Shown: positions 1-6,541 of the stretch, piece after piece | Numbering within the stretch: position 1 is the stretch's first letter | Layout of the letters: each line of letters starts with the position of its first letter | Assembly: GCA_947451875.1 (NCBI GenBank) | Contig: CANGBE010000049.1 | Span: forward strand, 1-8,934 | Direction: 5' to 3' | DNA length: 8,934 nt | DNA from: Sphingomonadaceae bacterium | GTDB lineage: Bacteria > Pseudomonadota > Alphaproteobacteria > Sphingomonadales > Sphingomonadaceae | The notes under the pieces: model-generated | What the model saw: only the letters and a program-made list of their open reading frames with translations | Databases searched by the model: none | What the model was told of the DNA's origin: nothing | Position numbers and translations under genes: made by a program

Positions 1-539
1 AGGCCTTTCAGCATGGCCGCGAGAAGAAGCACTGGGTCCTGAAAGGCTTCCACGGTTTTCGCCTGAAGGAATTCTTCGCGGCATATCCCGACGCCAGCCT
101 CGTCTGGCTGCACCGCGATCCGGTGATGGTCGCAGCTTCGAGCACGATGATGATGAGCGACATCATGGAAGGCATCGTCGGCAAGATCGATCTTGTCGCC
201 GAGGCGAGGATGCACCTCGAGCGCACGCGGATGAGCATCGCCAACACCATGACCAACCCGTTGGCTAGCGACCCTCGCGTGCATCATGTGCGCTACAAGG
301 ATTTCGTCGCCGATCCGGTTGGCACGGTGCAGGGCTATTATGAATTTGCCGGACGGCCATTCACGGCCAAGGCGGAGCAGGCGATGCGCCACTACCTCGC
401 CACCAACAAAGGGGACCGGCACGGCAAGTTCGATTACTCAACGCAGGTTCTGGTTGATGCCGGTTACGACCTTGATGCGCTGAACGAGGAATTCCGGCCG
501 TTCCGGGAACGGTATGGCGTGGAAGTGGAGCAACGATGA
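1..539 (+). CDS. Sulfotransferase family protein, C-terminal part (5' end outside window)
   Basis: The open frame runs in from the left edge (first full codon at base 3) and gives 178 residues before TGA at 537-539. An ATG at 123 exists, but the frame is open and family-like upstream of it, so it is internal. The fragment begins with a HWVLKGFHGFRL stretch, then YPDASLVWLHRDPVMVAASS (bases about 84-143). This matches the 3'-phosphate-binding region of PAPS-dependent sulfotransferases (Sulfotransfer_3 type), with the Arg of HRDP and the following Ser as expected ligands. The C-terminal part has the usual VRYKDFVADPVGTV segment. The 5'-phosphosulfate-binding loop must lie to the left and cannot be checked. 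Members move sulfate from PAPS to a hydroxyl or amine acceptor, but many bacterial members have no known substrate. The stop overlaps the next start (ATGA), which suggests translational coupling. Oddity: the usual KSP-x-H segment reads KGFHG. Confidence 0.85.
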   Translation, partial: AFQHGREKKHWVLKGFHGFRLKEFFAAYPDASLVWLHRDPVMVAASSTMMMSDIMEGIVGKIDLVAEARMHLERTRMSIANTMTNPLASDPRVHHVRYKDFVADPVGTVQGYYEFAGRPFTAKAEQAMRHYLATNKGDRHGKFDYSTQVLVDAGYDLDALNEEFRPFRERYGVEVEQR

Positions 540-1348
540 TGCACCCGCGGGTCAGTCTCAATCAGGTCGGCTTTCTCAGTGAAAGCACCCCTGCCTTCAT
601 CCACTTCTGCCGCGAGATCGGCGTCGGCAACGCGGTGATCGCGAGCCAACTGGCAATGGGCACGGAGGTGCTCGACGAGACACAGGCCGCGCTGGCCCCT
701 GGCGGCGTGCGCATACCCTGCCTTGTCCAGCCCTTCGCGCGCTATCCAGACCTAGAGCGCGACGAAGGCAGCGCGGGCGAGACGTTGAACCGGGCGATCG
801 AGGCGGCGGCAGCGCTGGGCGCGGACCATGTCTATATGATTACCGGCGGGCGCGGCACGCTCAGTTGGGAAGCGGCAGCGGCGCGCTTTACCGAGCTGAT
901 CGCGCCGTGCATCGACCATGCCCGCGTCCGTGGCATCAGCCTGCTGATCGAAACCTCAAACCTGTTCAACATCGACATTCACATTGCCCACACGCTTGAG
1001 GACACGATAAAGCTCGCAGAAATGGCGGGGATTGGCCACTGCCTGGATATCGGCGCGGCGTGGGTGGAGAGTGACCTCAAAGGAAAATTCGCTCGCGCCA
1101 TGCCAACAACGGGGCTGGTGCAGGTCTGCGACTACGTGCCGGGCGATCGCACCACGCCCTGCAAATCAGTGCCGGGGGATGGCGTCATGCCACTCGACCG
1201 CATCATCGGTGATCTATTGGAGCTAGGCTATCAGGGCGTGTTCGATCTTGAACTGGTCGGCCCTCGCATCGTCGCAGAGGGCCACCGCGCCGCCTTCAAA
1301 CGCGGCGCGGAAGCACTGTCGGAACTGCTTGTTAAGCTTGGCGCCTAG
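536..1348 (+). CDS. Sugar phosphate isomerase/epimerase-like TIM-barrel protein
   Basis: A 270-residue protein that fits the xylose isomerase-like TIM barrel (AP endonuclease 2 superfamily) and is of normal length. Candidate metal ligands lie at the ends of successive strands: E139 (LLIETSN), D171 (HCLDIGAAW), Q196 or D199 (VQVCDYVPGD) and E239 (FDLELVG). The segment GDGVMPLDRII (about 214-224) is the typical loop before the last helices. Such proteins isomerise or epimerise sugars, sugar phosphates or other hydroxy-carbonyl compounds with a divalent metal; others are dehydratases or lyases. The substrate cannot be read from the sequence. Two adjacent ATG codons occur (536 and 539); a GTGGAG ribosome-binding-like stretch sits 5 to 8 bases upstream. 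ATG 536 overlaps the sulfotransferase stop by four bases; ATG 539 would overlap by one. The stop TAG at 1346-1348 overlaps the stop of the opposite-strand dehydrogenase. Confidence 0.85.
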   Translation: MMHPRVSLNQVGFLSESTPAFIHFCREIGVGNAVIASQLAMGTEVLDETQAALAPGGVRIPCLVQPFARYPDLERDEGSAGETLNRAIEAAAALGADHVYMITGGRGTLSWEAAAARFTELIAPCIDHARVRGISLLIETSNLFNIDIHIAHTLEDTIKLAEMAGIGHCLDIGAAWVESDLKGKFARAMPTTGLVQVCDYVPGDRTTPCKSVPGDGVMPLDRIIGDLLELGYQGVFDLELVGPRIVAEGHRAAFKRGAEALSELLVKLGA

Positions 1349-2094
1349 CTGACGACCCGGCCGCCGTTCACGCCAATGGTCTGCCCGGTGACATAGCCCG
1401 AATCCTCGTGACAAAGCCAGGCGCAGGCGTTGGCGATGTCGTTCGGTTCGCCCATGCGGCGCACCGGGATCGACTGAAGCAGCAGCTCGGCGGGAATCTG
1501 GAACTTGTCGCGGCTGGCCTCAGACATGATCGTGCCCATTACCGATCCGGGCGGAATGTTGTTCACCGTGATGCCTAACGGCCCAAGTTCCTGCGCCATC
1601 GAACGGGTCAGCGTTATAATCGCGCCCTTCGAGCTGGAATAGGTACACATCCCAATCGCTCCGGTCTGCCCGGACGACGACGAAATGTTGACGATGCGGC
1701 CCCAGTGCTTGGCCTTCATATCGGCTAGCACTTCCTGCGCGCAGATGATCTGGCCGAGAACGTTGATCTTGTAGACCACTTCCCAGCGCTCTTCGGTAAC
1801 TTCCTCAAAGGGGACGAAGTCGGTGACGCCGGCATTGTTCACGAGGATCGTGACGGGGCCGAAAGCCTCGCGCAGTTTTGCGATGGCAGTCCGCACCTGA
1901 GCCCGGTCGGTAATATCAGCGCCCAGCGCGATGGCTTCGCCGCCAGCGTCGCGGATCACCTTCACCGTATCAGCGCAGATTGCTTCATTCAGATCGAGCA
2001 CGCCGATGGCCACCCCGTCGCGCGCCAGCCGTTTGGCGCAAGCGGCGCCAATACCTGCCTGCGCGCCTGTGATGAGTGCTACCTTGTTTGCCAT
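1345..2094 (-). CDS. Short-chain dehydrogenase/reductase (SDR), predicted NAD-dependent
   Basis: A 249-residue classical SDR, full length. Visible elements in order: the nucleotide-binding TGAQAGIG (T9-G16), D34 at the end of the second strand (favours NAD by binding the adenosine ribose hydroxyls), NNAG (86-89), and the catalytic set N111, S139, Y152 and K156 (YSSSK). A PPG motif stands at 181-183 and the C-terminus ends in GVNGGRVVS. It would oxidise a secondary alcohol or reduce a ketone in the cytoplasm; the substrate is not known. Sequence style recalls 3-hydroxyacyl-CoA or cyclic-alcohol dehydrogenases, but I cannot assign one. A good ribosome-binding site (AAAGGA, about 8 bases upstream) precedes ATG at 2094, just 18 bases after the stop of the upstream SDR. 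It is therefore the last gene of the luxE-like operon. Its stop codon overlaps that of the convergent TIM-barrel gene. Confidence 0.93.
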   Translation of the reverse strand: MANKVALITGAQAGIGAACAKRLARDGVAIGVLDLNEAICADTVKVIRDAGGEAIALGADITDRAQVRTAIAKLREAFGPVTILVNNAGVTDFVPFEEVTEERWEVVYKINVLGQIICAQEVLADMKAKHWGRIVNISSSSGQTGAIGMCTYSSSKGAIITLTRSMAQELGPLGITVNNIPPGSVMGTIMSEASRDKFQIPAELLLQSIPVRRMGEPNDIANACAWLCHEDSGYVTGQTIGVNGGRVVS

Positions 2095-2112
2095 TATTCG
2101 CGTCCTTTCAGA

Positions 2113-2859
2113 TCAATCAGGAATTGCCGCCCCATGGGCGAGAATGTGGGTGCCAGAAACCCAGCTGGCTGCGGGCGAGACGAGGAAAGCGACGACCTCG
2201 GCCACCTCACCGGCAGTGCCGATCCGGCCAAAGGGCGATTTCTGCTGGAAGTGTTCAAGATAGCCCGGCGGGCAATTATCCATCATGCCCGGCGAAGTCG
2301 GCCCCGGCGTAACGGTGTTGACCGTAATGCCGCGCTTGCCCAGCTCCTTGGCCCAGCTTTCGGTCATGCCCTTTACCGCCATTTTGCAGGCGGTGTATAT
2401 GCCGGTCCCGGCCATCGGGTATTCGGCCATCACCGAAGCGAAGTTGATGATCCGGCCGCCATCACCCATCCGCTTTGATGCCTCGGAAGCGACGAACAGC
2501 GGACCCTTCACGTTGACACCAATCAGCCAGTCAATCTGCACCTCATCCACATCGGCGAGCGCACCGCCAGCGCTCACCCCGGCGCAGTTGATGACGATAT
2601 CGATGCGGCCAAACTGACGATCGATCTCGGCAAACATGGCCTTCACTTCATCGAAGCTGGTGATGTCTGCCTTGATGGCGAATGCCTTGCCGCCTGTGGC
2701 AACGATTTCGGATACCACCTGTTCAGCCCCGGCGGCGCTGGCGGCATAGTTCGCGACAATGGCCGCGCCGTCACGCGCCAGCCGTTCGGCAACAACCTTG
2801 CCAATCCCGCGCCCCGCGCCAGTGATCAGCGCGACCTTGCCTGCGAGTGCTCCTGTCAT
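2113..2859 (-). CDS. Short-chain dehydrogenase/reductase (SDR), predicted NADP-dependent
   Basis: A 248-residue classical SDR of normal length. The longer open frame to 2946 was not used: it would overlap the hydrolase gene and add an N-terminus foreign to the family. ATG at 2859 has GGGAG about 10 bases upstream and places the first strand (GKVALITG) correctly. Motifs: TGAGRGIG (T13-G20), with R17 in the glycine-rich loop and NYAAS (38-42) instead of an acidic residue after strand two, both favouring NADP(H). NCAG (91-94) replaces NNAG. Catalytic residues are N116, S142, Y155 and K159 (YTACK); PGPTSPGMMD follows at 185-194. This pattern is like the large group annotated as 3-oxoacyl-ACP reductase or glucose 1-dehydrogenase, where names often do not reflect substrates. 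The 64-base gap to the upstream hydrolase and 18-base gap to the next SDR suit one operon. The exact reaction is unknown. Confidence 0.92.
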   Translation of the reverse strand: MTGALAGKVALITGAGRGIGKVVAERLARDGAAIVANYAASAAGAEQVVSEIVATGGKAFAIKADITSFDEVKAMFAEIDRQFGRIDIVINCAGVSAGGALADVDEVQIDWLIGVNVKGPLFVASEASKRMGDGGRIINFASVMAEYPMAGTGIYTACKMAVKGMTESWAKELGKRGITVNTVTPGPTSPGMMDNCPPGYLEHFQQKSPFGRIGTAGEVAEVVAFLVSPAASWVSGTHILAHGAAIPD

Positions 2860-2904
2860 TTCGGCTAATCTCCCGTTGCCTTTGCCTAAACACCTGTTCA
2901 GCGC

Positions 2905-2918
2905 GGCGCAACCGCGCC
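2905..2918 (-). other. Short GC-rich hairpin in the hydrolase-SDR gap
   Basis: In the 64 bases between the hydrolase stop and the SDR start, GGCGC and GCGCC pair around a 4-base loop, five G-C/C-G pairs in all. No run of T follows in the transcription direction, so it is not a classical terminator. It could modulate the mRNA or be chance in GC-rich DNA. No other signal is seen in this gap apart from the ribosome-binding site of the SDR. Confidence 0.25.
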
Positions 2919-2923
2919 CACGA

Positions 2924-3637
2924 TCAGTCTCCGGCCAGCCTGCCAAGGAAATCCGCGACGAGGTCTGGGTGAGTCAGCATAATGTCGTGCGGGGCATCGA
3001 CCGTCTCGACAACATCGCCCACCAGCGAGCGGGCACAAAACTCATCGGGACGACGCATCAGCGTTCCGGCACAGTTGAGCATGGCGCGCGGGATGCTGGT
3101 CAGCCGAACGGGATCGGCCAGTCGCAGTTTCTGCAGGAAACAGGCCCAGGGATGCGGCGTGAGCCTCTCCAGCGCGCGCTCGGCCTCGGCACCGGAGAGC
3201 CCGTAAATGGCAAGTGCGCGCTCGTCAGGCCACAAGCCAAGCGGCACACCATCAACCTCGACGACGTCTTCGGCCAGCACCACAAGGCCGGGGGAAATGT
3301 CGATCAGCGCCTCACCATCCTGCGGGACCGGAGCGTCAAGGTGGGCCAGCCACGCCACCCGTCCGGGCGCGCGATCTGCCGCGCCAGTGATGACCATGCC
3401 GCCATAGGAGTGGCCCACAAGGATTACCTTTGTCGGAGCAAGGCTTTCCATCAGCGCGGCGACTTCTGCCACGTGGGCTTCAAGATCGATCCCGGGGTGC
3501 AGCTCGGTTGCCCGCTCGGCAAGGCCGATCAGCGTCGGGGCATGGACCGTGTGGCCCTGCGCGCGCAATCGCTTGGCGACCGGTTCCCAGCACCAGCCGC
3601 CATGCCCGCCGCCGTGGACAAGGACAAAGCAGGCCAT
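2924..3637 (-). CDS. Alpha/beta hydrolase (EstC / plant-esterase-like)
   Basis: A 237-residue alpha/beta hydrolase. The N-terminal FVLVHGGGHGGWCW (4-17) forms the oxyanion region typical of the plant methylsalicylate esterase / hydroxynitrile lyase / bacterial EstC group. The nucleophile elbow is GHSYGG with S77, and the C-terminal HDIML places the catalytic histidine at H217. The acidic triad member is less clear: the place where relatives carry Asp (about 28 residues before His) reads LNCAGTLM; D101 (HLDAPVPQDG) is a possible substitute. Family members cleave esters or, rarely, C-C or cyanohydrin bonds; thioester cleavage is also possible. It starts 7 bases after the stop of the LuxC-like gene, so it is almost certainly co-transcribed. 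Its position recalls LuxD, the acyl-transferase hydrolase of lux operons, though the sequence is not LuxD-like. No signal peptide, so cytoplasmic. Confidence 0.87.
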   Translation of the reverse strand: MACFVLVHGGGHGGWCWEPVAKRLRAQGHTVHAPTLIGLAERATELHPGIDLEAHVAEVAALMESLAPTKVILVGHSYGGMVITGAADRAPGRVAWLAHLDAPVPQDGEALIDISPGLVVLAEDVVEVDGVPLGLWPDERALAIYGLSGAEAERALERLTPHPWACFLQKLRLADPVRLTSIPRAMLNCAGTLMRRPDEFCARSLVGDVVETVDAPHDIMLTHPDLVADFLGRLAGD

Positions 3638-3644
3638 GGGCAGG

Positions 3645-5096
3645 CTACCCCACCGGCTTCATGTCGATCACCCAGCGCACCGATCGGCGCATCGGTTCGA
3701 TACCGTCATGCGGACTGCCGGGCGGCATGTGGTGCATACCAGCATAGACTGTCATCGGATCGCCGCCTGACAGCGGCACAAGGCGCTGCACACCGGCGAG
3801 CGCAAAGGCATCGACCAGATCGGCGCGGCACGCTTCGGGATAAATGCCGACGGTTTGCGTCGTGTCATCGCACCATTTGATCACGTCCATCAGGTTGTCG
3901 ACCGGCACGAAGTTGACCACGCGATTGTTCAGCTTGTCATAGAAATCGACGCGATCGTTGAACTTTGAAACAACGAAGCCGCCGTTCAGCGTGTCACCCT
4001 CAACGTGATAGAAATCGTCATCGAGCGCGGCGGCCTCCATCTCGGCTTCCAGCTCGCGGTTGCGAGTGGTGAAGGGCGTCGAAAGCAGCGGCGGCAGTGT
4101 GGCATAGGCCGCAACCATCTTGCGGCCCAATTCAACAACCCGGCTGATCTCGTCCTCATCCGTGCCGCTTTCGACATAGACGATGCGGGTGTTGGCGCAG
4201 GCGGTCTGGTTGTAAAACCCGGCAATCGTGGCAAGGCCCACCGCCGCCTCGTCCATCATCGCCTCGCTCTCCAGCGTTTCGCGGCCGATCATCGACATCG
4301 AATACTTGGGGTTCAGCGCGGTAAGATCGATCCCCGGCTGGAGGAATTTCTGGATGTGCCGAACCGAGCTCATCCCGCCCCAGGCGGTGATTTTGTCGAT
4401 CCGGCTGGTGCGGACGATCTGGCTGTCCATAAACTCGTCGCCACCCTTCCAATAGGCAACCGCGATGTGCTTCGTAACCGGATGATCGGGCGCAAGATCG
4501 ATCAGTGTGCGGGCAATGGCATTGGCAGTGAGCGGATCGTTTGAGGGCGACTTGATCAACAGATCGCTCTTGGTCAGGCCTGCGCGGGCAATAGTTAGCG
4601 CGGCAACCACCGGAACGTTGCCTGCCGTGATGTGCAGCTGGCGCGTGCCGACCGCACGGATCGAGACATTCGAATAGGCACCTGCTCCAGGCACCCAGCC
4701 ATCGAGATAGGCAAGCCCGATAGTCTTGTCGGCTAACGCTGTAAGTGATGCGGGTTCGAACATATGCGGCAGGGCATCATAGACGCCGCGCAGGATCGGT
4801 TCGGAGAGGCCTCCTGCCATCAGCGCCAGCTCAAAACTCTGCTGCAGTAGCGGATTACCGTCGAGCTTCAGCCGCTCACCCAGCGCCGCGAGAAGATCAA
4901 TTATCTCGGCCATCGGCGTGTGGTGCAGATCGGCCAGCCGGGCCGTGTCACCCAGAACCAGATCGTGAATGTGTTTGTGTGGATCAGCCTGCCGAAAGTC
5001 TGCTCCGCCGCGTCCCTTATAGGTAACTGCATCGTCGCCCGGCATGATGATGCGGCCACGCGCGATGATCGGGATATCGAGCACCGGTTCCATCAC
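3645..5096 (-). CDS. LuxC-like acyl-CoA / acyl-protein reductase (aldehyde-forming)
   Basis: A 483-residue protein (from GTG at 5096) of the LuxC acyl-CoA reductase family, usual length about 480. In luminous bacteria LuxC takes an acyl group from LuxE onto a cysteine and reduces it with NADPH to a fatty aldehyde. Visible here: HITAGNVPVVAA (155-166), the nucleotide-binding loop of this aldehyde-dehydrogenase-like fold; NQTACANTR with C300 as the expected acyl-accepting catalytic cysteine; and the C-terminal PHDGIEPMRRSVRWVID (462-478), conserved in LuxC proteins. The start is ambiguous: the bases GTGATG offer GTG 5096 (overlapping the luxE-like stop by 4 bases) or ATG 5093 (1-base overlap, giving 482 residues). 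A GGGG stretch lies about 8 bases before the ATG, which I slightly prefer. Directly downstream of its LuxE partner. No luciferase genes are nearby, so the aldehyde must serve metabolism; the acyl substrate is unknown. Confidence 0.9.
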   Translation of the reverse strand: MMEPVLDIPIIARGRIIMPGDDAVTYKGRGGADFRQADPHKHIHDLVLGDTARLADLHHTPMAEIIDLLAALGERLKLDGNPLLQQSFELALMAGGLSEPILRGVYDALPHMFEPASLTALADKTIGLAYLDGWVPGAGAYSNVSIRAVGTRQLHITAGNVPVVAALTIARAGLTKSDLLIKSPSNDPLTANAIARTLIDLAPDHPVTKHIAVAYWKGGDEFMDSQIVRTSRIDKITAWGGMSSVRHIQKFLQPGIDLTALNPKYSMSMIGRETLESEAMMDEAAVGLATIAGFYNQTACANTRIVYVESGTDEDEISRVVELGRKMVAAYATLPPLLSTPFTTRNRELEAEMEAAALDDDFYHVEGDTLNGGFVVSKFNDRVDFYDKLNNRVVNFVPVDNLMDVIKWCDDTTQTVGIYPEACRADLVDAFALAGVQRLVPLSGGDPMTVYAGMHHMPPGSPHDGIEPMRRSVRWVIDMKPVG

Positions 5097-6481
5097 TCTG
5101 CCCCGCTGACAAATTCCATGAACTCGTTGTAGGCGGCCTGACTTCCAGCGCAGGTGATCTTGTCATCGCCGCCTTCGTTTTCGGCAAAGCGGCGGATGGT
5201 CTTTTCGGCGCGAGGGCCGCCCCAGCCGCAGTCGCACTTTTCGTCCCAATGCATGGTAACTTCGTCACCGCTGGTGAAACCGCCCCAGTAGGACATGGGG
5301 ATCGGATCGACGAGCACCAGCCGCCCCTTCTGAACGCCCTCTCGCGGCAAGGCTTTGCCTTCGCCGTCCATCAGCAGCGGCACGGTGTAAGGCAAGAAAT
5401 GGAAATAGCCCGCCTCGCACAGCGGCGCGTTGCCGATGCATTCGGAAAAGCCATACTGGTTGGCGATCCGGCTCACGCCGAAGAAGTGCTTGATCTGGTC
5501 CTCCCAGTCGGCCGGAGCGTCTTTATAGCCCTTCATCCCGCCGCCGCCGGAAACCACCGAACCTTGCGCGAATTCGCAGACCAGTCCTTTTTCCAGTCCC
5601 GCCTTAGCGACACGATAGAGATCAGCGAACGTGCCGCCGATCTTGATCTTCTGGCCTTTGAAATCGTGGATCATCTTGCCGAACCACGCCTCCATATCCG
5701 CCTCGCGGCGGCGGCCCTGTTCGAGCATCAGCCTGCGCTGTTCGAGCAGCGCCTGATCGAGACCCAGGCTCATGATCTCGCCCTTGTCTTCGGCGGCCTG
5801 AAGCCGGCCCGATAGCGCCATCAGATCGGCAGGAATGTGGCTTTGATACAGCGTATGATAATGCTCTGGTCCGCCCGCCATTTCGACATTGAACAGGTCC
5901 ATCATCTTCATCATCGTCTGATAGCCACCGCGATACATCGGCGAGAATGTTGGCAGGTGCTCTTTCCAGTGATCGATGCCCGAGCAAGCGCGGTTGACGT
6001 TATAGAAATGAAATTTCCACGCCGGCAGCTCGTCATAGGAACGCGGCACGAATGACAGTTTTCCGGTGGTCCCGCTGGAATAGGTCACCAGCATGCCGAA
6101 AGCCTCCAGCCGCTGCAGCCAGCCTTCGATGGTAGTCAGGCCGGTGATGTCCATCTTCGTCAGATCATGGGCAGTCAGCTTGTCGAGCCAACCGGTGAGC
6201 TTGGCAAAATCTCGGTTCTCGATGATCTGGATCGGATAATTCTTGAGCACGCGATGATCGAAGCAGACGGGAAGCACGTCCTCGATCTTGTCGATATGCT
6301 CCACTCCTTGCCGGTCGGCCAACTTCTTCAGCGCCGGGATTTTATTGCGCATCCGGGCGAAATTGATCCGCACCGCATCAAGCTGCAACTTCTCGCGTTC
6401 TTCGCGCGGGATAGCATAAAGGTCCTCGAAACGGCGTGCGGTCCAGGCACCGGGATTATCGGGTAGCAGCGAAATCGACAT
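5093..6481 (-). CDS. LuxE-like acyl-protein synthetase (ATP-dependent carboxylic acid activation)
   Basis: A 462-residue adenylate-forming enzyme of the LuxE / phenylacetate-CoA-ligase-like superfamily. Expected role: activate a free carboxylic acid with ATP and pass the acyl group to the LuxC partner. Motifs: the phosphate-binding YSSGTTGK (134-141), GGGGMKG (312-318, like the GGGWK of LuxE), YGFSE (343-347), SGDE (404-407), CDCGWGGP (416-423) and DDKITCAG (439-446). C444, 18 residues from the C-terminus, is the best candidate for the mobile acyl-carrying cysteine, which in Vibrio LuxE also lies close to the C-terminus. Luminous LuxE proteins have about 370-380 residues; this one is some 80-90 longer, partly through a charged helical stretch around 225-275. 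ATG 6481 follows a strong GGGAGG site 6 bases upstream. First gene after a palindromic operator candidate; stop TGA overlaps the luxC-like start. Alternative reading: a CoA ligase of the PaaK type, less likely beside LuxC. Confidence 0.88.
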   Translation of the reverse strand: MSISLLPDNPGAWTARRFEDLYAIPREEREKLQLDAVRINFARMRNKIPALKKLADRQGVEHIDKIEDVLPVCFDHRVLKNYPIQIIENRDFAKLTGWLDKLTAHDLTKMDITGLTTIEGWLQRLEAFGMLVTYSSGTTGKLSFVPRSYDELPAWKFHFYNVNRACSGIDHWKEHLPTFSPMYRGGYQTMMKMMDLFNVEMAGGPEHYHTLYQSHIPADLMALSGRLQAAEDKGEIMSLGLDQALLEQRRLMLEQGRRREADMEAWFGKMIHDFKGQKIKIGGTFADLYRVAKAGLEKGLVCEFAQGSVVSGGGGMKGYKDAPADWEDQIKHFFGVSRIANQYGFSECIGNAPLCEAGYFHFLPYTVPLLMDGEGKALPREGVQKGRLVLVDPIPMSYWGGFTSGDEVTMHWDEKCDCGWGGPRAEKTIRRFAENEGGDDKITCAGSQAAYNEFMEFVSGAE

Positions 6482-6507
6482 GACAGGCCTCCCAAGACCC
6501 AGTGGGA

Positions 6508-6537
6508 AAGATTTGATCCATATGGATCACAAGTCAA
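6508..6537 (-). promoter_or_regulatory. Candidate promoter of the luxE-like operon
   Basis: Reading the minus strand in the gap between the TetR gene and the luxE-like gene, TTGACT (6537-6532) is a good -35 box. An 18-base spacer leads to AATCTT (6513-6508), a poor -10 match (3 of 6); a 17-base spacer gives AAATCT. TACATT (6541-6536) is an alternative -10 but has no fitting -35. With the first choice the 16-base palindrome fills the spacer, the classical place for a TetR operator. The -35 box is convincing; the -10 is not, so the start site is uncertain. Confidence 0.45.
6514..6529. promoter_or_regulatory. Perfect 16-base palindrome, candidate TetR-family operator
   Basis: TGATCCATATGGATCA is its own reverse complement over all 16 bases, and one more pair (6512/6531) matches after a single mismatch. 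It lies in the 60-base space between the end of the TetR gene and the start of the luxE-like gene, 32 bases upstream of that start, and overlaps the proposed promoter. A symmetric site of this size is what a TetR dimer usually binds. The sequence shows the symmetry; binding by the neighbouring regulator is inferred. Confidence 0.7.
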
Positions 6538-6541
6538 TGTA

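Noticed and set aside
1335..1350. Imperfect palindrome around GGCGCC at the convergent gene ends as a terminator
   Set aside because: The symmetry has no loop and no T-run on either side, so it cannot form a usual terminator hairpin; probably chance.
2860..2946. N-terminal extension of the second SDR to a start at 2946
   Set aside because: It would overlap the hydrolase end and add residues unlike SDRs; ATG 2859 has a good ribosome-binding site and a normal N-terminus.
2759..3880. Long + strand open frame of 373 codons opposite the hydrolase and SDR genes
   Set aside because: It lies antisense to well-supported genes, its translation shows no family pattern and has the Arg/Ala/Gly/His-rich composition of a shadow frame in GC-rich DNA.
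4005..5815. Other long + strand open frames opposite the LuxC- and LuxE-like genes (4005-4544, 5249-5815)
   Set aside because: Antisense shadows of strong coding regions with no recognisable motif and no ribosome-binding context.
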